The notes under the pieces: model-generated
What the model saw: only the letters and a program-made list of their open reading frames with translations
Told to the model about the DNA's origin: nothing
Databases searched by the model: none
Position numbers and translations under genes: made by a program
In this document: positions 8,584-15,836 of the stretch, piece by piece
How positions within the stretch are numbered: the first letter of the stretch is position 1
Layout: each line of letters begins with the position of its first letter
Assembly: GCA_034168985.1 (NCBI GenBank)
Contig: JAXFJE010000014.1
Span: forward strand, 1 to 64,000
DNA: 64,000 nt
Source of the DNA: JALEVB01 sp022768265
Lineage (GTDB): Bacteria > Bacillota_I > Bacilli_A > Erysipelotrichales > Erysipelotrichaceae
Reading direction: 5' to 3'

Positions 8584-10677
8584 TTATAATTTTTTAAATA
8601 GCATGTCTGAATAGGTTGGAATGGTGTAGATATTTTTATCTGCTATCGTTTCATATTCATCGATAGCCAAACGAATTTGAACCAAGATAGGGCAAAGCTC
8701 ATAATAATATTTCTTGCCTTTTTCATAGTTATCTTTGATATCATCTAGCTTCTCGATGCATTCATCTAAGCTGATAAGATGTTTTTCGATCGTATCGATC
8801 AACGTTGATACTTTTTCGATCTTTCCATTGATATAATGATTTTTAATCTTCAAGACACTATTTGTTTCAGCGATATTTTTAAGATCATTGATCATCAACG
8901 GCAGAATTTGATTGTTTGCGATACGTTTCATTGTCTTAGCTTCAATTAATATTGTTTTGATATATTGTTCGCTTAAGATTTCTTCACGCGCGTATAATTC
9001 TTTTTCGCTGAAGATATTTAGATTAGTAAATAGCTTGATTGCTTTAGGGTCGATCAAAGAACTAACTGATTCAATGAAAGACGGGATGTTTGCTAGTCCA
9101 CGGCGTTTAGCTTCCTTGATCCATTCACTAGAGTAACCATCACCAGAGAAAATGATACGTTTATGATCTTTGATGATCTTTTTACAAATGCTCATGGCCT
9201 TATCTCGAACATCTTGTAGGTATTTTAAGCCTTCAAGTTCATCAGCTATTTCGTTTAAACTTTCCGCCATGATCGAATTTAGGATTACGTTAGGGATCGA
9301 AGCGCTTTGGCTAGAGCCTAACATTCTAAATTCAAATTTATTACCAGTAAATGCTAAAGGAGAAGTACGGTTACGATCGGCGTTATCATGCGGGATGTAG
9401 GATAGACCACTTACAGGATTAAAATCTTTTTTCTCATCGCTATTAGCAATCTCTGTTTCTTTATAAATGCTATATAAGATATTCTCGATGTAACTACCTA
9501 AATAAATGCTGATGATTGCTGGAGGAGCTTCGTTTGCTCCTAAACGGTGGTCGTTTCCGGCACTAGATGCACTCATTCTTAATAGTTCTGGGTAGGTATC
9601 AACTGCTTTGATAAAGGCACAGATATAAACTAAGAAACGAATATTTTCTGCTGGTTTATCTCCTGGAGAAAATAAATTTTGGCCATCGTTGGTCATGATG
9701 GAAAAGTTATTGTGTTTTCCCGAACCATTGATATGATCAAATGGTTTTTCGTGTAATAGACAAGCAAGATCATGTTTTTTAGCACAAGCTTTTAAAACAT
9801 CCATGATGATCTGGTTTTGATCTACTGCTACATTGGCATTTGAGAAGATTGGTGCAAGTTCAAATTGTCCAGGAGCAACTTCATTATGCTCAGCTTTAGC
9901 ATAGATACCTAGTTTCCAAAGTTCTTTGTTAACATCTTTCATGAAGTTGTGAACCCTTGTTGGGATTGAGCCAAAATAGTGATCGTCTAGTTCTTGCGCT
10001 TTACTTGGAATCGCACCAAATAAGGTACGATTACATAATAATAGATCTAAACGAGAATCAAAGTATTCTTTATCGATCAAGAAATATTCTTGTTCCAAAC
10101 CAACTACTGGATAACAATAGCGTACATCTTTATCACCTAAGATCTTAACGACACGAGTTGAAGCTTTATTTAAAGCATCGATAGATTTTAATAAAGGTGA
10201 TTTTTTATCTAAAGATTCTCCGTTATAAGAAACAAAGACGCTAGGGATGCACAAAACATCATCACGAATAAATGCTGGACTGGTAAAATCCCAATAAGTA
10301 TAACCACGAGCTTCAAAAGTAGCTCTTAAGCCACCACTTGGAAAACTTGAGGCATCTGGTTCACCTTTGATCAAAGATTTTCCTGAAAAGCGTAGCAATG
10401 GTTCACCATTTTCTCCTGGTTCAATAAAGGCATCATTTTTTTGAGCGGTAGATCCTGTCATTGGTTGGAACCAATGGGTAAAATGCGTTGCACCATTTTC
10501 ACAAGCCCATCTTTTCATTGCGTGTGCAATGGCATCGGCTGTATGACGATCCAATGTACCCTCATTTGCGACCGTTTGTTTCCATTGCTTATAAATAGGG
10601 CTAGGTAGTCTTTCTTCCATTAGCTTTTCGTTAAAAACTAATGAACCAAAATCTTCTAAATAACTTTTGTCTAACAT
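8584..10677 (-). CDS. glnN: Type III glutamine synthetase
   Basis: This is a GSIII (GlnN class) enzyme that makes glutamine from glutamate and ammonium with ATP. At 697 residues it is far longer than GSI (about 450) and matches GSIII. It starts with the GSIII-specific N-terminal region, has WFQPMTGSTAQKNDAF (about 66-81), EYFLID, the NGSGKHNNFS active-site block (about 316-325) and RLGANEAPPAIISIYLG (about 378-394), and ends in a helical C-terminal domain. It lies alone on the minus strand, 207 nt upstream of metK with no obvious terminator between. A promoter TTGACT-16-TAAAAT is at 10703-10730. GSIII is common in anaerobic Firmicutes and Bacteroidetes. Confidence 0.96.
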   Translation of the reverse strand: MLDKSYLEDFGSLVFNEKLMEERLPSPIYKQWKQTVANEGTLDRHTADAIAHAMKRWACENGATHFTHWFQPMTGSTAQKNDAFIEPGENGEPLLRFSGKSLIKGEPDASSFPSGGLRATFEARGYTYWDFTSPAFIRDDVLCIPSVFVSYNGESLDKKSPLLKSIDALNKASTRVVKILGDKDVRYCYPVVGLEQEYFLIDKEYFDSRLDLLLCNRTLFGAIPSKAQELDDHYFGSIPTRVHNFMKDVNKELWKLGIYAKAEHNEVAPGQFELAPIFSNANVAVDQNQIIMDVLKACAKKHDLACLLHEKPFDHINGSGKHNNFSIMTNDGQNLFSPGDKPAENIRFLVYICAFIKAVDTYPELLRMSASSAGNDHRLGANEAPPAIISIYLGSYIENILYSIYKETEIANSDEKKDFNPVSGLSYIPHDNADRNRTSPLAFTGNKFEFRMLGSSQSASIPNVILNSIMAESLNEIADELEGLKYLQDVRDKAMSICKKIIKDHKRIIFSGDGYSSEWIKEAKRRGLANIPSFIESVSSLIDPKAIKLFTNLNIFSEKELYAREEILSEQYIKTILIEAKTMKRIANNQILPLMINDLKNIAETNSVLKIKNHYINGKIEKVSTLIDTIEKHLISLDECIEKLDDIKDNYEKGKKYYYELCPILVQIRLAIDEYETIADKNIYTIPTYSDMLFKKL

Positions 10678-10702
10678 TTAATTTTCTCCTTCTATGAGTT
10701 TA

Positions 10703-10730
10703 ATTTTATTTAAAACTAATGTTTAGTCAA
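10703..10730 (-). promoter_or_regulatory. Predicted promoter of glnN
   Basis: On the minus strand TTGACT (10725-10730) and TAAAAT (10703-10708) are 16 nt apart. The upstream DNA (10731-10810) is extremely A/T rich with A-tracts that could act as an UP element. Confidence 0.6.
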
Positions 10731-10808
10731 CAAAAAAATGATAAAACTAATAAAAAGTAAAATTTTTTTTGGAAAACTCCTAAAAAAATTGCGAAAAATA
10801 CGTAAAAT

Positions 10809-10841
10809 ATAAAAAAAAATCAGCAATTATGCTGAATTTTT
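10809..10841 (-). terminator. Terminator of the NifU-like gene
   Basis: On the minus strand the short stem TCAGCA / TGCTGA is followed by nine T. The stem is short but the T-run is strong. Confidence 0.65.
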
Positions 10842-10844
10842 TGA

Positions 10845-11099
10845 TTAGAAAAAGAAATTTTGCATTTGTGATTCATCTAAGACCACTTTTTTTACTTCAG
10901 GAACTTCATCTAATAAAATAGCTTCGATACCATCCGTGATCGTATCGTTAACTGATAAGCAACCTGCACATGCTCCTAGCATACGTACTGTGACGATTCC
11001 ATCTTTAAAATCTACTAGTTCAACATCTCCGCCATCGCGTTGGATATAAGGACGGATCTTGTTGATCGTAAATTCAATCTTTTCTAATACATCATCCAT
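10845..11099 (-). CDS. NifU C-terminal-like Fe-S scaffold protein
   Basis: The 84 residues form a single NifU C-terminal (NFU) domain, which binds a labile [4Fe-4S] or [2Fe-2S] cluster and hands it to client proteins. The diagnostic CxxC is in GACAGCLS (Cys residues about 41 and 44), with RPYIQRDGGDVELVD (about 16-30) upstream as usual. Length matches stand-alone NFU proteins of Firmicutes. No other iron-sulfur assembly gene is adjacent; it lies 25 nt downstream of the YuiD-like gene on the same strand and probably shares its transcript. The Fe-S-rich Rnf complex encoded nearby could be a client, but that is only proximity. Confidence 0.9.
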   Translation of the reverse strand: MDDVLEKIEFTINKIRPYIQRDGGDVELVDFKDGIVTVRMLGACAGCLSVNDTITDGIEAILLDEVPEVKKVVLDESQMQNFFF

Positions 11100-11124
11100 A
11101 AATAAAATCCTTCTTTCTAAAATC

Positions 11125-11580
11125 TTAATAAATTAATGTAAACATGATAGAAGCAACGATAATACCTAATAAGATACCGCCAAATACTTCTACCCAACGA
11201 TGTCCTAAAACATCTTTTGTTTTTTCTAGATATACAGGATCGCTTAGGTCAACATTTGTTTGTTCTTTGAGATCTTTTATCAATTGCTTAACGATACGAA
11301 TATTTACGCCTGAATAATATCGAACGTTAGCTGCATCGTAAATAATGACTACGGAAAAAGCAGCTGTAACAGCAAAGATGGTTGAGGTAAACGACTCTTG
11401 TAAACCGATGGCCATCGACAAGGCACTTACTAGTGCAGAATGTGAACTAGGGAATCCACCGCTAGCACTGATGGCAGAAAGGGTCCATTCTTTCGTTGTA
11501 TAGTAATGAAACAAAGGTTTCATCAATTGAGCAATTACCAAAGATAGCACGCTTGCCCAAAAAGGATACATACTTTGCAT
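11125..11580 (-). CDS. YuiD/DUF212 family membrane protein (PAP2-like)
   Basis: This 151-residue protein belongs to the divergent PAP2 (DUF212/YuiD) family of small integral membrane proteins, related to acid phosphatases and haloperoxidases. Visible signatures are QLMKPLFHYYTTKEW (about 18-32), GGFPSSHSALVSAL (about 42-55, the phosphatase-like SxxH) and YDAANVRYYSG (about 80-90); the conserved C-terminal GHRWVEVFGGILLG is also present. About four membrane segments are predicted. Activity is not established for this branch. SD AGGGAG is 7 nt upstream, and the divergent S1-domain gene starts 80 nt away. Confidence 0.87.
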   Translation of the reverse strand: MQSMYPFWASVLSLVIAQLMKPLFHYYTTKEWTLSAISASGGFPSSHSALVSALSMAIGLQESFTSTIFAVTAAFSVVIIYDAANVRYYSGVNIRIVKQLIKDLKEQTNVDLSDPVYLEKTKDVLGHRWVEVFGGILLGIIVASIMFTLIY

Positions 11581-11660
11581 ATATTAATTCTCCCTATTGC
11601 AAAAGTATATCACATTTTTTTTAAGATGTGTTATACTATTAACATATTGAGGTTATTATT

Positions 11661-12023
11661 ATGCACTATCAAATTGGACAAATCGTTGAAGGAATCATCA
11701 CAGGTATACAACCTTACGGTGCTTTTGTTCATCTGGATGGTAAAACGACAGGATTGATACATATTTCGGAGATAAGCGAGGGATTTGTAAAGGATGTATC
11801 ACATTTTGTTAAAATAGGGGATACGATTAAAGTAAAGATCATTGACTATGATGAAAAAAATAATCAAGCTCGTTTATCATTGAAAGCAATCTATCCTAAT
11901 AAACCACGTCGGGATCGTAAAAGCAATCGCTATGGCTCATTGCCTTCGATGAAATTAGGATTCTCAACGATTGCTTCTAATTTAGATAAGTGGATCTTAG
12001 AGGCAAAGGAGAGAGAAAAATGA
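11661..12023 (+). CDS. S1-domain RNA-binding protein (YugI / GSP13 type)
   Basis: The 120 residues have one N-terminal S1 RNA-binding domain (about 4-75: IGQIVEGIITGIQPYGAFVHLD, GLIHISEIS, DTIKVKIIDYDE) and a short basic tail. This is the architecture of general stress protein 13/CvfD-type proteins that bind ribosomes or mRNA in Firmicutes. It overlaps pgi by 4 nt (ATGA), so the two are translationally coupled; such a pairing is also seen in other Firmicutes, which may reflect conserved order rather than common function. A TATACT-like -10 lies about 30 nt upstream of the start. Confidence 0.88.
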   Translation: MHYQIGQIVEGIITGIQPYGAFVHLDGKTTGLIHISEISEGFVKDVSHFVKIGDTIKVKIIDYDEKNNQARLSLKAIYPNKPRRDRKSNRYGSLPSMKLGFSTIASNLDKWILEAKEREK

Positions 12024-13300
12024 TTAGATTTGACGCAAGTCATGCAATGCTACAAGAAGACATCATGTCTTATCAAGAAACTGTTAAAACTATTCATAAG
12101 ATGATCCATGAAAAAACAGGAGCTGGCAATGATTTTTTAGGCTGGGTAGATTGGATCAATAATTATGATAAAGCTGAATATCAACGTATCAAAGATGTTG
12201 CTGATAACGTTAAAGATAAGGCAGAAGTTTTGCTTGTTTGTGGAATTGGCGGTTCATATTTAGGGGCTAGGGCTGCAATTGAAATGATCCAAGGTTTATA
12301 CTCGGACAATAAAACCGAAGTTATCTTTATCGGTAATACTTTCTCAAGTACCTACTATAAGCAAGTAGAAGCTTATATCAAGGATAAATCGGTTGTTTTA
12401 AATGTCATTAGTAAATCAGGAACTACCACAGAAACAGCCATGGCTTTTAGAATGTTAAAGCAAATGATGGAACAACGTTATGGCAAAGAAGAATGTAAGC
12501 AACGCATTATTGCGACTACGGATAAGGCTCGCGGAACTTTAAAAGCTTTAGCAGATAAAGAAGGTTATCAAACTTTCGTCATTCCTGATGATATCGGTGG
12601 GCGCTATTCGGTCATCACCCCTGTAGGTTTGTTGCCAATGGCGATAATGGGCATTGATATCGATGAAGTATATCGTGGTTTAAAAATGGCTTATGAAGAT
12701 TTAAATAATGATGATCTAGCTACTAACCCTGCTTATCAATATGCTGTTTGTCGTAGGATCTTGCAAAATATGGGCAAAGATGCTGAAATGTTAGTATCAT
12801 ATGAACCACAAATGCAAATGGTTACGGAATGGTGGAAACAGCTATTTGGTGAATCAGAAGGTAAGGATGGAAAAGGTATCTTACCATGCAGTGCTACTTT
12901 CTCAACAGATCTTCATAGCTTAGGACAATTTATTCAAGAAGGTAAGAAAGTTTTATATGAAACGCTATTATTGGTTGATAAACCAACGATGGATGGCTTA
13001 TTTCCAAACGATAGCAATGATGAAGATGGAATGAACTATCTTGCAAATAAATCGTTGAATTGGGTCAATAAAATGGCTTGCGAAGGCACGCTTGAAGCTC
13101 ATGAAGTAACAGGTAAGGTCCCAAATTTAATCATTAATATTGAAGATATGAAAGAGTATACTTTTGGTTATATGTGTTATTTCTTCTTCATTGCTTGTGC
13201 GATGAGCTGTTATATGCTAGATATCAATCCATTTAATCAACCAGGGGTAGAAGTTTATAAGAAAAACATGTTCAAATTGTTAGGTAAACCTAATAAATAA
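12020..13300 (+). CDS. pgi: Glucose-6-phosphate isomerase
   Basis: Pgi interconverts glucose-6-phosphate and fructose-6-phosphate in glycolysis. Of its 426 residues, the N-terminal SIS domain shows GIGGSYLGARAAIEM and SKSGTTTETA (phosphate binding), followed by DDIGGRYSVITPVGLLP and the C-terminal QPGVEVYKKNMF (catalytic Lys). The start at 12020 is chosen because AAAGGAGAG lies just upstream and it overlaps the S1 gene by ATGA; a longer in-frame extension to 11990 would lie within the S1 gene and is rejected. Length is typical for the Firmicutes form. A GNRA-loop terminator follows directly. Confidence 0.96.
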   Translation: MIRFDASHAMLQEDIMSYQETVKTIHKMIHEKTGAGNDFLGWVDWINNYDKAEYQRIKDVADNVKDKAEVLLVCGIGGSYLGARAAIEMIQGLYSDNKTEVIFIGNTFSSTYYKQVEAYIKDKSVVLNVISKSGTTTETAMAFRMLKQMMEQRYGKEECKQRIIATTDKARGTLKALADKEGYQTFVIPDDIGGRYSVITPVGLLPMAIMGIDIDEVYRGLKMAYEDLNNDDLATNPAYQYAVCRRILQNMGKDAEMLVSYEPQMQMVTEWWKQLFGESEGKDGKGILPCSATFSTDLHSLGQFIQEGKKVLYETLLLVDKPTMDGLFPNDSNDEDGMNYLANKSLNWVNKMACEGTLEAHEVTGKVPNLIINIEDMKEYTFGYMCYFFFIACAMSCYMLDINPFNQPGVEVYKKNMFKLLGKPNK

Positions 13301-13324
13301 AAAAGCTTGGGAAACCAAGCTTTT
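13301..13324. terminator. Bidirectional terminator between pgi and apbE
   Basis: The perfect 10-bp stem AAAAGCTTGG / CCAAGCTTTT closes on a GAAA tetraloop, with T-rich DNA on both exits. It overlaps the last codon of the convergent apbE gene. Confidence 0.85.
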
Positions 13325-14426
13325 ATTTTGTGATGATCGCATCTTTTAGACCATCGGTATAAACGATTTGATAACCATTTAGCTCCATGCTGTTTTTAGC
13401 ATCAACTTTCTTGTTAGGATCGATGATCCAAAGAGCTTCAAAACTATCATTGGGATAACGTTTTTGCAGATCTTGCAATAATTCTAAACCTTCTTCAAAA
13501 TCTAAAGTAAATAGGGAAGTACTTAAGATATCTGCAATAGCGCTATTTTGACATACGACGGTCACGCTACGATATTTGTCTGCTGGATATAGGGTCCTAG
13601 GGTCGATGATATGACTATAACGATTGCCATCTTCAGCGACATAAAAACGTTGATAATCACCGCTAGTTACAAAAGAGGTACTGCCTAAAGCAGAGACAGC
13701 TACAAAACCACCTTCGCCATCAGGGTTTTGGATCAAGGAACGCCAAGGCGTACCATCTAATTTGGTGTTTACGGTTCTATTATTACCGCCCGCATTGACG
13801 ATTGCTGTTTTGATGTTATCTTCTTCTAAGGTTTTAGCTAGCTGTTCTGCAGCATATCCTTTTGCAACCCCACCAACATCTAAGCTAGCACAAGCTTCGT
13901 TCAAGAAAACCGTGTTTTCTTCATCATTGATCTCTACCTTGTCCCAACCGGTACAAGCATAGGCTGCTTGTAGCTCTTGATCGCTAGGAAGCTTGCCCAT
14001 TTCACCATTGACGTTAGCTTCAATGCCTTCTTCGCGATATTGATGCCATACTTTTAGGACAGGTCCCATGGTAATATCGAATTCGTGATGGGTTATTTCA
14101 TAGAATTCCTTAGTTAAAAGCAACATATCGATCAATTCTTGATCAACTTTCACGGGTTCTATTCCTGCTTTATCGTTGATGGTTTTTAAATTGTTGACAT
14201 TAGGATAGTCGTTATAGATGTCAAATAATTGATTGTAGTTTGTGTATTGGGTCAATAGCTTTTGATATTCTTTATCAAATTCTTCTTTGCTTTGGGTAGC
14301 GATCTGAATTTGCAAAAATGTATCAAAACCTGCAGTTAAGCTTACTTCTTCGTACATCGTATATTCTTTGCTTGAGCAAGAAGTTAATAAGATGGCACTA
14401 AGTAATAAGTACAATAGTTTTTTCAT
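13323..14426 (-). CDS. apbE: FAD:protein FMN transferase ApbE (lipoprotein)
   Basis: ApbE covalently attaches FMN from FAD to threonine residues of FMN-binding domains such as those in RnfG, RnfD and NqrC/B. The 367-residue protein has a lipoprotein signal peptide (MKKLLYLLLSAILLTSCSSK, lipobox Cys17), which places it outside the membrane where its targets are. ApbE motifs are seen: HHEFDITMGPVLKVW (about 110-124), ASLDVGGVAKGYAAE (about 179-193) and SFVTSGDYQRF with SHIIDPRT (about 252-282). It is divergently transcribed from the rnf operon across 105 nt, and that operon encodes at least five predicted FMN-binding domains, so the functional link is strong. Confidence 0.95.
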   Translation of the reverse strand: MKKLLYLLLSAILLTSCSSKEYTMYEEVSLTAGFDTFLQIQIATQSKEEFDKEYQKLLTQYTNYNQLFDIYNDYPNVNNLKTINDKAGIEPVKVDQELIDMLLLTKEFYEITHHEFDITMGPVLKVWHQYREEGIEANVNGEMGKLPSDQELQAAYACTGWDKVEINDEENTVFLNEACASLDVGGVAKGYAAEQLAKTLEEDNIKTAIVNAGGNNRTVNTKLDGTPWRSLIQNPDGEGGFVAVSALGSTSFVTSGDYQRFYVAEDGNRYSHIIDPRTLYPADKYRSVTVVCQNSAIADILSTSLFTLDFEEGLELLQDLQKRYPNDSFEALWIIDPNKKVDAKNSMELNGYQIVYTDGLKDAIITK

Positions 14427-14490
14427 TTATTATCACCGGAATATATTCTAACACATAAAAAGGTATATGGAAATTGTTATTATATAGTGC

Positions 14491-14496
14491 TATAAT
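14491..14496 (+). promoter_or_regulatory. Probable -10 box of the rnf operon
   Basis: A consensus TATAAT lies 36 nt before the chosen rnfC start in the divergent apbE-rnfC spacer. No good -35 is seen 16-18 nt upstream (TGGAAA), so the promoter may need an activator. Confidence 0.4.
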
Positions 14497-14531
14497 TAAA
14501 CTGTTATTTTATGGAAAGGAAAGATTATTAT

Positions 14532-15821
14532 ATGTCATTTTTAACAGGACCAATGCGTAAGCATTTAAATGGTCATAAAGAACTTACAAATCATGAAGAT
14601 GTTTTGAAAGTTGAAGCTGGCAATCTTGTTAAAATACCGCTATTAAACGGTAATGCAGCTTGTACACCATGTGTTAAAGAAAACGATGTTGTTAAAGTTG
14701 GGACTTTGATCGGGGAAAGAAGCGATCATTTCTATGTTCCGTTATTTTCTAGCGTATCTGGTAAGGTTGTAAAGATTGAAAAGCTAATGTCTTCTGCATT
14801 AAAACCAGTAGAACATGTAGTTATTGAAAATGATGGCAAATATGAGGTGGAAAGACCTTTTGAACCATTAGATTACGAAAGCGCTACTCGTGAACAATTG
14901 GTTGAATTTATGAAAAAGGCAGGTATCGTAGGTTGTGGAGGCGCAGGTTTCCCTACTTATGTTAAATATCTAAAGCCTGAGAATATCGATGTTTTGATCA
15001 TCAATGCCGTTGAATGTGAGCCATACATTACAGCAGATTATAAATTGATGAGTGAAAATATTGATTTATTGGTATTAGGGGTCAAAGCTTTATTTAAGAT
15101 GTCTTGTGCTAAAGAATGTAAAGTAGCAATCAAGGTAACTAAGAAAGATTTTATCCCAGTCTTAGAAAAAGCATTTGCTAATGTTGATGGAGTTAGCGTA
15201 GCCGCTGTTCCTGATGTTTACCCAATGGGTTGGGAAAGAACATTAGTATATGAAATTACTAAAAAACGTTATGATAAGCTACCTGCAGAAGTAGGATGCA
15301 TCGTAAGTAATGCGACGACCGCTATTTCTTTTGGTGATGCTTTAGCTAACGGTATGCCTATCGTTAAAAAGATGTTAACAGTAGCTGGCGATGGCGTTAA
15401 GAAAAATTGCAACGTATCTGTTAGAGTAGGTACTAGTGCAAATGAAATCGTTACAGCTTTAGGTGGATATACTTGTGATGATGTTTTATTGATCGCTGGT
15501 GGTCCAATGATGGGAAGAACGATCACAACTGATGCTTTTGTGATTGGTACATACAACAATGCTTTAACTATTCTAAAAAATAAAGACATTGAACCAATCA
15601 AATGCTTAAGATGCGGTAAATGTTCAGACCATTGTCCTGCAGGCTTGCAACCAGTAAGGATCAATAATGCTAATAAAGCACATGATCTTGATACGGTAGC
15701 AGCTTTGGATGTTATGAGCTGTATCGAATGTGGTATGTGTACATACGTTTGTCCATCTAAGATTAATGTAACAGAAGGAATTAGACAAGCAAAACGCTTC
15801 ATGGCGTTGAAAAAGAAATAA
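14532..15821 (+). CDS. rnfC: Rnf complex subunit RnfC
   Basis: RnfC is the peripheral cytoplasmic subunit of the Rnf complex, which couples ferredoxin and NAD+ redox chemistry to ion transport. In the 429 residues a NADH/FMN-binding Rossmann-like region is seen (GIVGCGGAGFPTYVKY, about 129-144, and INAVECEPYITADY, about 157-170). The C-terminal part carries two [4Fe-4S] motifs, CLRCGKCSDHCP and CIECGMCTYVCP. The ATG at 14532 is chosen over 14511 because GGAAAGGAAAG lies between them at ribosome-binding distance and the family N-terminus fits. It is the first gene of the operon rnfC-D-G-E-A-orf-B and is followed by rnfD after 15 nt. Confidence 0.95.
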   Translation: MSFLTGPMRKHLNGHKELTNHEDVLKVEAGNLVKIPLLNGNAACTPCVKENDVVKVGTLIGERSDHFYVPLFSSVSGKVVKIEKLMSSALKPVEHVVIENDGKYEVERPFEPLDYESATREQLVEFMKKAGIVGCGGAGFPTYVKYLKPENIDVLIINAVECEPYITADYKLMSENIDLLVLGVKALFKMSCAKECKVAIKVTKKDFIPVLEKAFANVDGVSVAAVPDVYPMGWERTLVYEITKKRYDKLPAEVGCIVSNATTAISFGDALANGMPIVKKMLTVAGDGVKKNCNVSVRVGTSANEIVTALGGYTCDDVLLIAGGPMMGRTITTDAFVIGTYNNALTILKNKDIEPIKCLRCGKCSDHCPAGLQPVRINNANKAHDLDTVAALDVMSCIECGMCTYVCPSKINVTEGIRQAKRFMALKKK

Positions 15822-15836
15822 GGAAAGGGATAGAAT

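Noticed and set aside
11990..12019. Longer start for pgi
   Set aside because: It lies within the S1-domain gene; 12020 has a good ribosome binding site and the ATGA overlap.
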